Source of the DNA: an uncultured Klebsiella sp.
Lineage (GTDB): Bacteria; Pseudomonadota; Gammaproteobacteria; Enterobacterales; Enterobacteriaceae
Reading direction: 5' to 3'
NCBI GenBank assembly: GCA_902490055.1
Contig: CABUCP010000002.1
Span: 1 to 27,481, forward strand
Length of the DNA stretch: 27,481 nt
Shown: positions 17,779 through 26,626 of the stretch, piece by piece
Layout: each line of letters opens with the position of its first letter
Position numbering within the stretch: position 1 is the stretch's first letter
Notes under the pieces: generated by a model
The model's input: the letters and a program-made list of their open reading frames with translations, nothing else
Told to the model about the DNA's origin: nothing
Database searches by the model: none
Translations under genes and position numbers: made by a program

Positions 17779-18650
17779 CGCTTCTCCTTGGTCAGCCCAT
17801 ACACGGTCTGTCCACGCAGGTAGAAATCCCGGCTGATCTGGCTGAAATTCTCGGAGTGACCGGCGAAGAGCAGCCCCCCCGGTTTAAGCAAGGGGACAAA
17901 CCGACGCAGGATGAGTTCCTGCGTCGGTTTGTCGAAATAGATCATCACGTTGCGGCAAAATATCGCGTCGAATGGCCCCGGCAGAGCCCACTCCGGCGCC
18001 AGCAGATTCAGCGGCTGAAAGTTGACCCGCGCCGCCATTTCCTGACGCACGCGCACCAGCCCCTGATGCGGCCCGGTGCCGCGCAGAAAATAGCGCTGCA
18101 TCTGCCCGGCCGTCAGGGTACGCAAATCTTCATGGCGATATATCCCCGCTTCGGCTTTTTCCAGCACCTGGGTATCAATATCGCTGGCCCAGACCTGGCC
18201 GCCGCCGGCGCGCTCTCCCAGCGCATCGCCGAGCGTGATGGCGATGGAATAAGGTTCTTCGCCGGTCGAGGCGGCGGTACTCCACACGCTATAGCTGCCC
18301 GGACGCGAGCGCGCATGCTCCGCCAGAATCGGGAAGTGGTGCGCCTCGCGGAAAAAGGCCGTCAGATTAGTGGTCAGCGCATTGATAAACGCCTGCCACT
18401 CGGCGCTGTGCGGGTCGCTTTCCAGCAGCGCCAGATAGTCGCCGAAATCATTAATCCCCAGCAGGCGCAAACGGCGCACCAGTCGGTTGTAAACCATCTC
18501 GCGCTTGTGCGCCGCCAGCACGATCCCGGCACGCTGATAAATCAGCTGGCTGATGCGGCGAAAATGGACGTCGGACAGCGGCAGCCGCTGGGCCATCTGC
18601 GCCAGTGCCGAACCGGCATCACGCTGCGCGGTTGAAAATGTCTGCTTCAT
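17775..18650 (-). CDS. cheR: Receptor methyltransferase CheR
   Basis: CheR adds methyl groups from S-adenosylmethionine to receptor glutamates. The product is 291 residues (E. coli 286). The N-terminal helical domain (about 20-95) holds [13 protein letters not shown] and the basic [10 protein letters not shown] that contacts the methylation helices. The catalytic domain has the SAM-binding [14 protein letters not shown], then [12 protein letters not shown], and [14 protein letters not shown]. In E. coli CheR also docks on the NWETF tail of receptors, which Tse has and Tas lacks here. GGTGAG serves as ribosome site, but it lies in the loop of a hairpin whose stem overlaps the ATG. The gene overlaps cheB by 4 bases. 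Confidence 0.97.
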   Translation of the reverse strand: MKQTFSTAQRDAGSALAQMAQRLPLSDVHFRRISQLIYQRAGIVLAAHKREMVYNRLVRRLRLLGINDFGDYLALLESDPHSAEWQAFINALTTNLTAFFREAHHFPILAEHARSRPGSYSVWSTAASTGEEPYSIAITLGDALGERAGGGQVWASDIDTQVLEKAEAGIYRHEDLRTLTAGQMQRYFLRGTGPHQGLVRVRQEMAARVNFQPLNLLAPEWALPGPFDAIFCRNVMIYFDKPTQELILRRFVPLLKPGGLLFAGHSENFSQISRDFYLRGQTVYGLTKEKR

Positions 18651-18665
18651 GCCGACTCACCGGCA
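18650..18665 (-). promoter_or_regulatory. Hairpin covering the cheR ribosome site and start
   Basis: TGCCG pairs with CGGCA around the loop GTGAGT. The 3' arm includes the A of the cheR ATG, and the ribosome site GGTGAG spans the loop and end of the 5' arm. A 5-bp GC-rich stem could lower cheR initiation. CheR is known to be made in small amounts in E. coli; a link here is inference. Confidence 0.35.
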
Positions 18666-18678
18666 GATAACGAGCTAT

Positions 18679-20289
18679 TTACGCGGTTTGACAATCCAGG
18701 GTCTCCTTTACCGAGGATGAAGATTCCGGCGCGACGAAATTGTCGTCCGCCAGGCGGAATACCGCCACCGCATCGGCAAGAGTGATCGCTTGCTCCTCCA
18801 GCGCGGAAGCGGCGGAGGCCGACTCCACCACCAGCGCGGCGTTCTGTTGCGTTACCTGATCCATCTGGGTAACCGCCTGCGTCACCTGCTCAATGCCGCG
18901 GCTTTGCTCATCGGAGGCGGAGGCGATTTCGCCCATAATGTCGGTGACCCGGGTTACCGAGCGCACGATGTCCTGCATGGTGGCGCCGGAATTTTCTACC
19001 AGCACCGATCCGTGTTTGACGCGGCTGACGGATTCGTCGATCAGCAGCTTAATTTCTTTTGCCGCCTGGGCGCTGCGGCTGGCAAGGTTACGCACTTCAC
19101 CGGCGACCACCGCAAAGCCGCGCCCCTGCTCACCGGCGCGGGCCGCTTCCACCGCCGCGTTGAGCGCGAGGATATTAGTCTGGAAAGCGATGCCGTCGAT
19201 GACGCTGGTAATGGCGCCGATTTTTTGCGAACTGTTGGCAATGTCGTGCATGGTGGTGACGACGTCATCCGCCAGTTCGCCGCCTTTGGCCGCGGTGGTA
19301 GAGGCATCGCGCGCCAGCTGCGACGCCTGCCGGGCGTTGTCGGCGTTCTGTTTCACCGTCGCCGTTAGCTGCTCCATGCTGGCGGCGGTTTCTTCCAGCG
19401 AGGCGGCCTGCTGCTCGGTGCGCGAGGAGAGATCGTTGTTGCCTTCTGAAATCTCCTGCAGGCCGATAAGTATCGACTCCGCGCCATCGCGTACCGCGCC
19501 AACGGTACCAATCAGCGACTGCTGCATGCGCTGCAGGCTGGCAAACAGCTGGCTGATTTCATTGCGGCCATAGACCTGCACCGGCGCGGAAAGATCGCCG
19601 CTGGCGATACGTTCAAAATGACCGCGAATAATATTCAGCGGCTGCACCAGCATGGTCCTCAGCCACCACATCGCGCTGGCGGTGACTACCAGCAACATCA
19701 GCACCGCCCCGGCGACCAGCCAGATTGACCAGCCGTAAGCCTGCTGGCTGGAGGCGCTGGCTTCATCGGTCGTCGCCTTCGCCAGCTGCAGATACTGGAC
19801 GAAATCCGCTTCGAAACGGTCCTGTATTTTCTGCGTCGGCTGGTCCATAAAGGCCTGCAGGTTGCGATTTTCGAGGAACACGATCAGCTCGCGCAGCGCG
19901 CCGCGCAGCTGTTCATAGCTGTCGCGGGTGGCATCGGCCAACTGCTGTTCCTGCTCATCCGCGCGCGGCGACTCGAGGAATTGGTTGAAATAGAGATCGG
20001 CTTTTTGCAGTGAGCTGCGGGCGCCGCCCATCAGGGCATCCACCTGCTCCTGCGGCACCTTCAGCGCCGCGCGGGTACCGGCGCGGTTGAGAGTATTACG
20101 CGCCTGCAGCAGCGACACCCAGCTCAGGCTCAGCGCATCACGCTGCTGGCTGCTGACGGTAATACGTTCAAGATTATGGTTGTCGGCGCGTAGCGCGACA
20201 TAAGAGAGGCCGGTGCTGATCAGTTGCATTACGCAAAAGGAGATCAGCAGCAGGAAAAGACTGGTAGAGATACGGATTCGGGTAAACAT
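18679..20289 (-). CDS. tas: Methyl-accepting chemotaxis protein, aspartate-receptor type (Tas-like)
   Basis: This is an inner-membrane chemoreceptor of 536 residues. It has TM1 (about 7-30), a four-helix periplasmic domain, TM2 (about 187-210), HAMP, methylation helices ([24 protein letters not shown], in parts) and the conserved signalling tip [24 protein letters not shown]64, N68, R69 and R73 and the MDQPTQ segment (T152) match amino-acid-binding receptors. The rest of the periplasmic domain is unlike Tsr. The name rests on gene order matching the cheW-tse-tas-cheR cluster I recall from Enterobacter aerogenes, where Tas mediated aspartate but not maltose taxis. The C-terminus ends KETLDCQTA and lacks the NWETF pentapeptide. 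AAGGAG precedes the ATG. Confidence 0.88.
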   Translation of the reverse strand: MFTRIRISTSLFLLLISFCVMQLISTGLSYVALRADNHNLERITVSSQQRDALSLSWVSLLQARNTLNRAGTRAALKVPQEQVDALMGGARSSLQKADLYFNQFLESPRADEQEQQLADATRDSYEQLRGALRELIVFLENRNLQAFMDQPTQKIQDRFEADFVQYLQLAKATTDEASASSQQAYGWSIWLVAGAVLMLLVVTASAMWWLRTMLVQPLNIIRGHFERIASGDLSAPVQVYGRNEISQLFASLQRMQQSLIGTVGAVRDGAESILIGLQEISEGNNDLSSRTEQQAASLEETAASMEQLTATVKQNADNARQASQLARDASTTAAKGGELADDVVTTMHDIANSSQKIGAITSVIDGIAFQTNILALNAAVEAARAGEQGRGFAVVAGEVRNLASRSAQAAKEIKLLIDESVSRVKHGSVLVENSGATMQDIVRSVTRVTDIMGEIASASDEQSRGIEQVTQAVTQMDQVTQQNAALVVESASAASALEEQAITLADAVAVFRLADDNFVAPESSSSVKETLDCQTA

Positions 20290-20304
20290 AGCAATCTCCT
20301 TGGT

Positions 20305-20322
20305 AGCCGGTCTCGGCCGGCT
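20305..20322 (-). other. Small hairpin just before the tas ribosome site
   Basis: AGCCGG pairs with CCGGCT around a 6-base loop, about 4 bases upstream of the AAGGAG ribosome site of tas. Together with the larger hairpin at 20336-20365 it fills the 83-base tse-tas gap. Confidence 0.4.
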
Positions 20323-20335
20323 TACAACGGAAGAG

Positions 20336-20365
20336 AGACCGCCGCGCGTAGGGACGCGGCGGTCT
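20336..20365 (-). terminator. Perfect 11-bp hairpin after tse (possible partial terminator)
   Basis: AGACCGCCGCG pairs perfectly with CGCGGCGGTCT around an 8-base loop, 7 bases after the tse stop. The sequence after it on the minus strand (CTCTTCCGTTG) is only mildly T-rich, so full termination is unlikely. It could stabilise the tse message and lower tas and che expression relative to tse. Confidence 0.5.
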
Positions 20366-20372
20366 GTACCAG

Positions 20373-22043
20373 TTAGAACGTCTCCCAGTTATCCTGGTAG
20401 TCGCTGGCGCTGGATTTTTTATGCGTCGCGATGGCGGCAGGCGCGGCTTTATGCGCGATCGGCGCTTTGAACTCGTCCTGTCCTTCTGCCTTCAGGCGGA
20501 AAACGGCGACCGACTGGGTCAGCAGGCTGGCCTGCTCTTCCAGCGCGGCGGCGGCAGAAGCCGACTCTTCCACCAGCGAGGCGTTCTGCTGGGTAACGCG
20601 GTCCATTTCCGCCACCGCCTGGCCGACCTGATCGATCCCGCGGCTCTGCTCATCGGAAGCGGAAGCGATTTCGCCCATGATGTCGGTGACGCGGGTGACC
20701 GCATTGACGATATCGCCCATGGTATCGCCGGCGCTTTCGACCAGCACCGAGCCCATATCGACGCGGTTAACCGAGTCTTCGATCAGCGCTTTGATCTCTT
20801 TGGCCGCCTGGGCGCTGCGCTGTGCCAGATTGCGTACTTCACCTGCTACTACCGCAAAGCCGCGACCTTGTTCACCGGCGCGCGCCGCTTCTACCGCCGC
20901 GTTGAGCGCCAGGATATTGGTCTGGAAGGCGATTCCGTCGATGACGCCGGTAATATCGGCAATTTTCTGCGAGCTGCTGGCAATGTCGTGCATGGTTTCC
21001 ACCACGTTGGCCACCACTTTGCCGCCCTTCTGCGCGGTTTCGGAGGCGCTCAGCGCCAGCTGGCTGGCCTGACGCGCGTTTTCGGCGTTTTGTTTCACCG
21101 TTGCCGTCAGCTGTTCCATACTGGCGGCAGTCTCTTCCAGCGAGGCCGCCTGCTGCTCGGTGCGCGACGAGAGATCGTTATTGCCGGCGGCGATTTCCGA
21201 CGCGCCGCTATAGATGGCATCCGCCCCCTGACGCACGCCGCTTACCGTTTCGATAAGCTCGTTCTGCATGTGCTTGAGGCTTGCGGCCAGCACGCCGATT
21301 TCATTGCGGCTGGTCACCGGGATCGGCTGAGTCAGATCGCCGGATGCAATACGTTTGATGTGTTCAATCATGCGATTAAGCGGGCGTACCAGGATATGGT
21401 GAATGCCCATCCACACGCCGACGATCGCCGCCAGCACCACGATGATGACCACAATCAAGGTCCAGATAGCCGAGCTATAAGAGCTATTGCTGCCGTCAAC
21501 GGCTATTTGATACAGCTTGCCGTTTTGCTGCAGATAGGCGTTATAGGTCTGCTCGAAATCATCCTGATATTTCTGCGTCGGCTGGTCGAAGAAGGCGTTG
21601 ATTTTGCCCTCGCCCAGCAGTTGGATCAGCTCCGACAGCGCGCCGTACAAAATACCGTACTGCTGCTTAAGCTTTTCCGTCGCCTGCGGATCCTGGCGTG
21701 GATCCTGCGGAATTTTTTCATAGGCGGTGTAGTTGCGCTCGGCGCGCGCCAGCTCTTCTTTCGCTTTCGCCAGCAGCTCGTCGATAGTCGCGCCGCTGCC
21801 GATTTTGTTGGTATCCATCATGTAGCGGATCCCTGCGCGGTTCAGGGAGTTACGCGCCTGTAGCAGGTCGACCCGGCTTTCACTTAGCAGCAGTTGCTGC
21901 TGACGGATGGTTTGCAGGACGGTAAAGTTCTCTTTATCGCTTTTCAGCGACGAGAAAAACAGCCCGCCCGATATCAGCTGCAATGCGCCAAATAGCACCA
22001 GCACGAGCAAAAGACTGGTGACAACCTTAATACGATTAAACAT
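20373..22043 (-). CDS. tse: Methyl-accepting chemotaxis protein, serine-receptor type (Tse/Tsr-like)
   Basis: This chemoreceptor of 556 residues is close to E. coli Tsr (551). The periplasmic domain keeps Tsr-specific sequence ([33 protein letters not shown]) and the serine-binding set R64, N68, F152 and T156 at Tsr numbering. TM1 is about 7-30, TM2 about 192-214, followed by HAMP, methylation helices and the hairpin tip. It ends in NWETF, the docking site for CheR and CheB. In E. coli tsr is elsewhere on the chromosome; here a Tsr type occupies the tar position after cheW, as I recall for the E. aerogenes tse gene. GGAAGGGG precedes the ATG and a sigma-28 promoter lies upstream. Confidence 0.93.
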   Translation of the reverse strand: MFNRIKVVTSLLLVLVLFGALQLISGGLFFSSLKSDKENFTVLQTIRQQQLLLSESRVDLLQARNSLNRAGIRYMMDTNKIGSGATIDELLAKAKEELARAERNYTAYEKIPQDPRQDPQATEKLKQQYGILYGALSELIQLLGEGKINAFFDQPTQKYQDDFEQTYNAYLQQNGKLYQIAVDGSNSSYSSAIWTLIVVIIVVLAAIVGVWMGIHHILVRPLNRMIEHIKRIASGDLTQPIPVTSRNEIGVLAASLKHMQNELIETVSGVRQGADAIYSGASEIAAGNNDLSSRTEQQAASLEETAASMEQLTATVKQNAENARQASQLALSASETAQKGGKVVANVVETMHDIASSSQKIADITGVIDGIAFQTNILALNAAVEAARAGEQGRGFAVVAGEVRNLAQRSAQAAKEIKALIEDSVNRVDMGSVLVESAGDTMGDIVNAVTRVTDIMGEIASASDEQSRGIDQVGQAVAEMDRVTQQNASLVEESASAAAALEEQASLLTQSVAVFRLKAEGQDEFKAPIAHKAAPAAIATHKKSSASDYQDNWETF

Positions 22044-22058
22044 GTTTCCCCTTCCTGG

Positions 22059-22078
22059 AAGCCTGAACGGCCAGGCTT
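22059..22078 (-). other. Leader hairpin of the tse message
   Basis: AAGCCTG pairs perfectly with CAGGCTT around a 6-base loop. It lies in the short leader between the sigma-28 start region and the tse ribosome site GGAAGGGG, leaving that site exposed. A 5' stem of this kind can lengthen mRNA life; here that is inference. Confidence 0.4.
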
Positions 22079-22098
22079 TGCATATGTGACTGAAAGGG

Positions 22099-22125
22099 TT
22101 ATCGGCGTGCGGAAAGAGAACTTTA
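22099..22125 (-). promoter_or_regulatory. Sigma-28 (FliA) promoter for tse-tas-cheRBYZ
   Basis: On the minus strand it reads TAAAGTTC-N11-GCCGATAA, one base from consensus with a perfect -10 element and exact spacing. It is 56 bases upstream of the tse start. E. coli tar has the equivalent promoter, so this receptor-adaptation unit can be transcribed apart from motAB-cheAW. Confidence 0.92.
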
Positions 22126-22149
22126 TGCTATGGCGGGACTATTTTTAGC

Positions 22150-22169
22150 GGGCGCGGTCACCCGCGCCC
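22150..22169 (-). terminator. Perfect 8-bp hairpin with GTGA loop after cheW
   Basis: GGGCGCGG pairs with CCGCGCCC around GTGA, a GNRA-type tetraloop, 6 bases after the cheW stop. The following minus-strand bases are A-rich rather than T-rich, so it is not a canonical terminator. It separates motAB-cheAW from the tse promoter and may protect the 3' end of the upstream message. Confidence 0.5.
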
Positions 22170-22175
22170 TGCGGT

Positions 22176-22676
22176 TCAGTGGCTTTTGGCGACGTTGTCG
22201 ACCAGCGCCATCTCTTCGCTGCTGAGCAGCTTTTCGATATCCACCAGAATCAGCATGCGCTCGCCGAGCGCCCCGAGGCCGGTGAGGTATTCGGTGGCCA
22301 GGGTTACGGCGAATTCCGGCGCCGGACGAATCTGCTCGGCGGTGAGCGACAGCACGTCGGAGACGCCATCGACCACGATCCCCACCACCCGCTGGCCGAA
22401 GTTAAGTACGATCACCACCGTGTTTTCATCATAAGAAACGCCCTGCTGGGCGAATTTTACCCGCAGGTCGATAATCGGCACGATCACCCCGCGCAGGTTG
22501 GTCACCCCTTTGATAAAGTCCGGAGTGTTGGCGATCCGCGTCACCTGGTCATAGCCGCGGATCTCCTGCACTTTGAGAATATCGATGCCGTATTCTTCGT
22601 TGCCGAGGGTAAAAATTAAAAACTCCTGACCTACCGTTTCGCCAGCCAATTTGCTGACGGTTGCTAATCCTGCCAT
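22176..22676 (-). CDS. cheW: Chemotaxis coupling protein CheW
   Basis: CheW links the receptor tips to the kinase CheA in the chemosensory array. ATG at 22676 gives 166 residues (E. coli 167), with AGGT about 7 bases upstream. A GTG three codons earlier lacks a ribosome site. The protein is almost colinear with E. coli Che[27 protein letters not shown] in parts, then [38 protein letters not shown] and [16 protein letters not shown]. It follows cheA by 33 bases and ends the motA-motB-cheA-cheW unit. A strong hairpin lies 6 bases after its stop. Confidence 0.98.
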   Translation of the reverse strand: MAGLATVSKLAGETVGQEFLIFTLGNEEYGIDILKVQEIRGYDQVTRIANTPDFIKGVTNLRGVIVPIIDLRVKFAQQGVSYDENTVVIVLNFGQRVVGIVVDGVSDVLSLTAEQIRPAPEFAVTLATEYLTGLGALGERMLILVDIEKLLSSEEMALVDNVAKSH

Positions 22677-22709
22677 GGTCTGCACCTGTCAATTTGATGA
22701 GATGAGTCG

Positions 22710-24668
22710 TTATGCGGCCGCTGCGTTAAGCAGCTTTTCACGGTTGAGCATTTGCAGCGCCGATACGTCGACGATCAGCGCCACGCTGCCGTCGCCAAGG
22801 ATCGTCGCCGCGGAAATTCCCGGAACCTTGCGGTAGTTGCTTTCCAGGTTTTTCACCACCACCTGGTGCTGGCCAATCAGTTGGTCCACCAGCAGCGCAT
22901 AGCGGCGGCCGGCGCTTTGCAGAATCACCACGATGCCCTGGGTGGCCTCGGTTTTCGCCCCGGCGACGTCAAATACCCGGTACAGCTCAACCAGCGGCAG
23001 ATATTCGCCGCGAACCTGCAGCATCCGCTCGCCGCCGGCCATCGGATGCAGGTCTTCGGCCTGCGGCTGCAGCGATTCCATCACCGCATTAAGCGGCAGA
23101 ATAAAGACCTCTTCATTGACCTTCACCGACATGCCATCAAGGATGGCCAGCGTCAGCGGCAGTAAAATACGAATCGAGGTACCTTTACCTGCGCGGGAAT
23201 GGATCTCCACGTGGCCGCCCATTTCCTGGATATTCCGTTTCACCACGTCCATGCCGACGCCGCGTCCCGACACGTCAGTAACCTGCTCCGCAGTGGAGAA
23301 ACCGGGGGCAAAGATCAGCATCCCAACCTCTTCATCGCTCATGCTGTCGCTGACCGCCAGCCCCTGCGCCGCCGCTTTGGCGAGAATTTTTTCGCGATTG
23401 AGCCCGGCGCCGTCATCGATCACTTCGATGCAGATATTGCCGCCCTGATGTTCAGCGGAAAGGATCAGATTGCCTACCTCTGACTTACCTGCCGCCAGAC
23501 GGGTTTGCGGATCCTCAATACCATGATCGAGGCTATTGCGCACCAGGTGGGTCAACGGGTCGATAATGCGCTCAATCAGGCTCTTATCAAGTTCGGTGGA
23601 GCTGCCCTGCAGCGTCAGCTCCACTTGCTTATTGAGCTTACCGGCCAGATCGCGCACCAGCCGCGGGTAGCGGCTGAAAACGTATTCCATCGGCATCATA
23701 CGAATCGACATCACCGATTCCTGCAAGTCGCGGGCGTTACGTTCCAGCTGGCTCATGCTGTTGAGCAAGTCGCCGTGGGTTACCGGATCCAGGCTGCCGG
23801 AGCGCTGCGCCAGCATCGACTGGGTGATCACCAGTTCGCCAACGAGATTAATCAACTGATCGACTTTTTCTACCGCCACGCGGATGCTGGTGGATTCGCT
23901 GGCCTTCGCCCTCGGCGCCTTCGGCGGCTCCACCGTCGCTGGCAAAGGTTGCGCGACAGGAGGCGCCACGATATCGGCCGCTGGCAAGGGTTTAGCGGCG
24001 AGCGGCGGCGGCGTGGTAAAGCTGATTTGTTCCGGTTCGAGTACGAAACAAAGCACCGCGCTGATGTCATCTTCGCTGGCGGTGGTCAGCAACGTCACCT
24101 CCAGGCTGTTGTCAGTTTGCTGCGGATCCTGTACCTCGCCGAGATTGCCAAGCTCTTCCAGCATCAGCGGAATTTCATTGGCCTTCAACCCACTCAGGCT
24201 GACGCGCATACCGCCGGTGATGGCCGTCGGCGCAGGCTGGACCGCAACTGGCGGAGCGGCTGGCGCGTCCTGTTGCTGAGCGTCCAGCGCCAGTTGCCGC
24301 AGCGCCTGGCAAATATAGTCAAAGCTCTCAGCGTCAGGCTGCTGCGAGGTTTTATAGGCGTCCAGTTGCTCCTGCATAATGTCTTTAGTTTCCAGAAACA
24401 GGTTAATAATTTCGGTGCTCAGGCGCATTTCCTCGCGCCGGGCGCCGTCGAGCAGGTTCTCCAGCAGATGGGTCGTTTCCTGCAGTACGGAGAAGCCAAA
24501 CGTCGCCGCGCCGCCTTTGATCGAGTGCGCGTCGCGAAAAATAGCGTTCAGCGGCTCAATATCGGGGGCCTGAGGATCCAGCTCCAGCAGGTGCTGTTCC
24601 ATATCTGCCAGCAGCTCATCTGCTTCATCAAAAAAGGTCTGATAAAAAGCGCTAATATCCATGCTCAT
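22710..24668 (-). CDS. cheA: Chemotaxis sensor histidine kinase CheA
   Basis: CheA autophosphorylates under receptor control and passes phosphate to CheY and CheB. The product has 652 residues (E. coli 654). Domains in order: P1 phosphotransfer (1-130, H48 in [12 protein letters not shown]); P2 CheY/CheB docking (about 155-225) flanked by Pro/Ala-rich linkers that differ from E. coli; P3 dimerisation (about 260-325); P4 ATPase with [24 protein letters not shown] and SGRGVGMD; and P5 CheW-like (about 510-652, [19 protein letters not shown] in parts). The ATG overlaps the motB stop by 4 bases (ATGA). An internal ATG at codon 98 matches the start of the short form CheA-S. Confidence 0.98.
   Translation of the reverse strand: MSMDISAFYQTFFDEADELLADMEQHLLELDPQAPDIEPLNAIFRDAHSIKGGAATFGFSVLQETTHLLENLLDGARREEMRLSTEIINLFLETKDIMQEQLDAYKTSQQPDAESFDYICQALRQLALDAQQQDAPAAPPVAVQPAPTAITGGMRVSLSGLKANEIPLMLEELGNLGEVQDPQQTDNSLEVTLLTTASEDDISAVLCFVLEPEQISFTTPPPLAAKPLPAADIVAPPVAQPLPATVEPPKAPRAKASESTSIRVAVEKVDQLINLVGELVITQSMLAQRSGSLDPVTHGDLLNSMSQLERNARDLQESVMSIRMMPMEYVFSRYPRLVRDLAGKLNKQVELTLQGSSTELDKSLIERIIDPLTHLVRNSLDHGIEDPQTRLAAGKSEVGNLILSAEHQGGNICIEVIDDGAGLNREKILAKAAAQGLAVSDSMSDEEVGMLIFAPGFSTAEQVTDVSGRGVGMDVVKRNIQEMGGHVEIHSRAGKGTSIRILLPLTLAILDGMSVKVNEEVFILPLNAVMESLQPQAEDLHPMAGGERMLQVRGEYLPLVELYRVFDVAGAKTEATQGIVVILQSAGRRYALLVDQLIGQHQVVVKNLESNYRKVPGISAATILGDGSVALIVDVSALQMLNREKLLNAAAA
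24375..24377 (-). promoter_or_regulatory. Internal translation start for the short form CheA-S
   Basis: Codon 98 is ATG, the same residue number as the E. coli CheA short-form start, in [20 protein letters not shown] lies about 12 bases upstream, a weak ribosome site. The short form would lack H48 but keep P2-P5. In enteric bacteria CheA-S binds CheZ. Conservation of position is seen; use is inferred. Confidence 0.55.
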
Positions 24669-25588
24669 GGGGTCACCTCAGGGTGTGAATCGCGGTTAAC
24701 CGGCGCGGGCGAAGCCAGCTTGTGCAGGCCGTCCGGCTGGCTAATCTCCAGCGCATTGCTTTCGCCATTTTCATGCTCGATGCTCTGCTGAGTCTCTTTA
24801 TTGAGCACCAGCACGGTGATTCGACGGTTGATGGCATCGTCGGCGCCGTGTTGCTTGAGGCTCATGGTCGCCGCCATGCCGACCACCCGTAATACCTTCC
24901 CTTCAGCCAGCCCGCCGGCGATCAGTTCACGACGCGAGGCGTTGGCGCGATCCGCCGACAGCTCCCAGTTGCTGTAGCCGCGTTCGCCGCTGGCATAAGG
25001 GATGTCATCGGTGTGGCCGGAAAGGCTGATTTTGTTCGGCAAGTCATTAAGGATCGGCGCAATTGCCCGCAGGATATCGCGCATGTAGCTTTCAACCTGG
25101 GCGCTGCCGGTTTTGAACATTGGTCGATTCTGGCTATCGATAATCTGAATCCGCAGCCCTTCGTCCATCATGTTGATCAGCAGATGCGGGCGCAGCGCCT
25201 TCAGGCGCGGGTCTGACTCAATCAACTGATCGAGCTTGTCACGCAATTTGTTAAGCCGTAGCTCTTCGGCACGCTTATCCGCAGTGTTAATCTGTTTGCT
25301 GACCAGCCCGACGTCACGGGTCGGGTCTTCGCCGCCGCCGGGAATAGGGCTGCTTTCCGAGCTGCTTTTATCGCCGCTGGTCAGTGCCACTTTCAGCGGC
25401 GTGCGGAAATACTCGGCGATTTGCGTCAGCTCCTGCGGGCTGGCGATCGCCAGCAGCCACATCACGAGGAAGAAAGCCATCATCGCGGTCATGAAATCGG
25501 CATAGGCAATTTTCCATGAGCCGCCGTGGTGCGCGGGCTGATGCGATTTACGCTTTCTGACCAGAACCACCGGGTGATTATGCTTCAT
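24665..25588 (-). CDS. motB: Flagellar stator protein MotB
   Basis: MotB anchors the stator to peptidoglycan and with MotA forms the proton channel. The product has 307 residues (E. coli 308). A short basic N-terminus precedes one membrane helix (about 28-48) carrying the essential proton-binding aspartate D31 in [20 protein letters not shown] (D32 in E. coli). The plug region follows. The OmpA-like peptidoglycan-binding domain (about 150-270) has [20 protein letters not shown] and [14 protein letters not shown]. The proton-type motif indicates an H+-driven motor. It starts 3 bases after motA and its stop overlaps the cheA start. Confidence 0.97.
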   Translation of the reverse strand: MKHNHPVVLVRKRKSHQPAHHGGSWKIAYADFMTAMMAFFLVMWLLAIASPQELTQIAEYFRTPLKVALTSGDKSSSESSPIPGGGEDPTRDVGLVSKQINTADKRAEELRLNKLRDKLDQLIESDPRLKALRPHLLINMMDEGLRIQIIDSQNRPMFKTGSAQVESYMRDILRAIAPILNDLPNKISLSGHTDDIPYASGERGYSNWELSADRANASRRELIAGGLAEGKVLRVVGMAATMSLKQHGADDAINRRITVLVLNKETQQSIEHENGESNALEISQPDGLHKLASPAPVNRDSHPEVTP

Positions 25589-25591
25589 GCT

Positions 25592-26482
25592 TCATGCTTC
25601 TTCGCTTTCCGTCGCCTGCGCGGCGGGCGCTTTCACCTGGCGCACGTGTTCCTCGAGCTCAACAAACGACGGACGCTCGGTGGTGTACAGCGTTTTGCGG
25701 CCAAATTCGACAGCAATTTGCGGCGCGTAGCCGTTGAGGCTGGAGAGCAGCGTCACCTTGATGCACTGCATCATTTTGACGGTCTCGGCGCTTTTTTGCC
25801 GTAGCAGCGTCGACAGCGGCGAGATAAATCCATAGGCCAGCAGGATGCCGAGGAAGGTCCCCACCATCGCATTGGCGATAAGCGCGCCGAGCTCCGCCGC
25901 AGGCCGGTCCGCCGAGGCCAGCGCGTGCACGACGCCCATCACTGCGGCGACGATACCAAATGCCGGCAGGGAATCGCCGACCATCGCCAGGCTACCGGCA
26001 GGGACTTCGCTTTCTTGTTCGAAGGTTTCGATCTCTTCGTCCATCAGCGCTTCAATTTCAAAAGCATTCATGTTGCCGCTCACCATCAGGCGTAAATAAT
26101 CGGTTATAAACTCCACCAGATGGTTATCGGCAAGGATGCGCGGATAATTAGAGAAAATTTCACTTTCCTGCGGGTTGTCGATATCGAACTCAAGCGACAG
26201 CATCCCCTGCTGGCGGGATTTGGCGAGCAGCAGGAACAGCAATGCCATCAGATCCATATACAGCGCTTTGCTGTATTTGGAACGGCGCACCATTTTGGGT
26301 AATGCGCGCAGCGTGGATTTGATGGCTTTTCCGTTGTTGCCGACGATAAATGCGCCGATGCCGGCGCCGCCGATAATCAGGAATTCCGCCGGCTGGTACA
26401 GGGCGCCGAGGTGGCCGCCCACCAGCAGATAGCCGCCAAACACCGCGCCTAAAACCACGAGATAACCCAATATAACTAGCAC
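25592..26482 (-). CDS. motA: Flagellar stator protein MotA
   Basis: MotA forms the rotating ring of the stator and pushes on FliG. I place the start at GTG 26482: GAGGA lies 6 bases upstream and it gives 296 residues (E. coli 295). The ATG two codons earlier touches the GAGGA and would leave no spacing. With the GTG start the functional residues fall on the E. coli numbers: R90 and E98 in the FliG-contacting loop (AKSRQQGMLSLE), P173 in VGDSLPAFGIV and P222 in YGFISPLS. Four membrane segments are evident. It heads motA-motB-cheA-cheW, whose sigma-28 promoter lies within the end of flhC. Confidence 0.96.
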   Translation of the reverse strand: MLVILGYLVVLGAVFGGYLLVGGHLGALYQPAEFLIIGGAGIGAFIVGNNGKAIKSTLRALPKMVRRSKYSKALYMDLMALLFLLLAKSRQQGMLSLEFDIDNPQESEIFSNYPRILADNHLVEFITDYLRLMVSGNMNAFEIEALMDEEIETFEQESEVPAGSLAMVGDSLPAFGIVAAVMGVVHALASADRPAAELGALIANAMVGTFLGILLAYGFISPLSTLLRQKSAETVKMMQCIKVTLLSSLNGYAPQIAVEFGRKTLYTTERPSFVELEEHVRQVKAPAAQATESEEA

Positions 26483-26559
26483 ACGCATTCCTCAAATTGA
26501 CAATGTGGATGGAAAGCGAAGCAAACGCGCCCTACCCAGGCAAACCGAATAGGGAATCT

Positions 26560-26577
26560 GGGGCGGCACGCCGCCCC
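26560..26577 (-). other. Perfect GC hairpin in the motA leader
   Basis: GGGGCGGC and GCCGCCCC form a perfect inverted repeat with a 2-base centre (7 bp with a 4-base loop in practice). It lies between the flhC stop and motA, downstream of the mapped sigma-28 motif, so it would be in the motA leader. No T tract follows on either strand. It might weaken flhDC read-through into motA. Confidence 0.5.
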
Positions 26578-26626
26578 TGCGTATTACACGTCGAAATTGA
26601 TTGCCGTAAGTCGTCTGAACGACACC

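Noticed and set aside
20421..21863. Open frame of 480 codons on the + strand opposite tse
   Set aside because: It mirrors the tse reading frame, has no recognisable domain, and is rich in His/Arg/Gly as expected from the complement of GC-rich codons.
23505..24791. Open frame of 428 codons on the + strand opposite cheA and motB
   Set aside because: Antisense shadow of conserved genes with repetitive Arg/Gln/His composition and no known motif.
26560..26577. GC hairpin after flhC as a full terminator
   Set aside because: There is no T tract on either strand and it is about 50 bases from the flhC stop, so I list it only as a structure.
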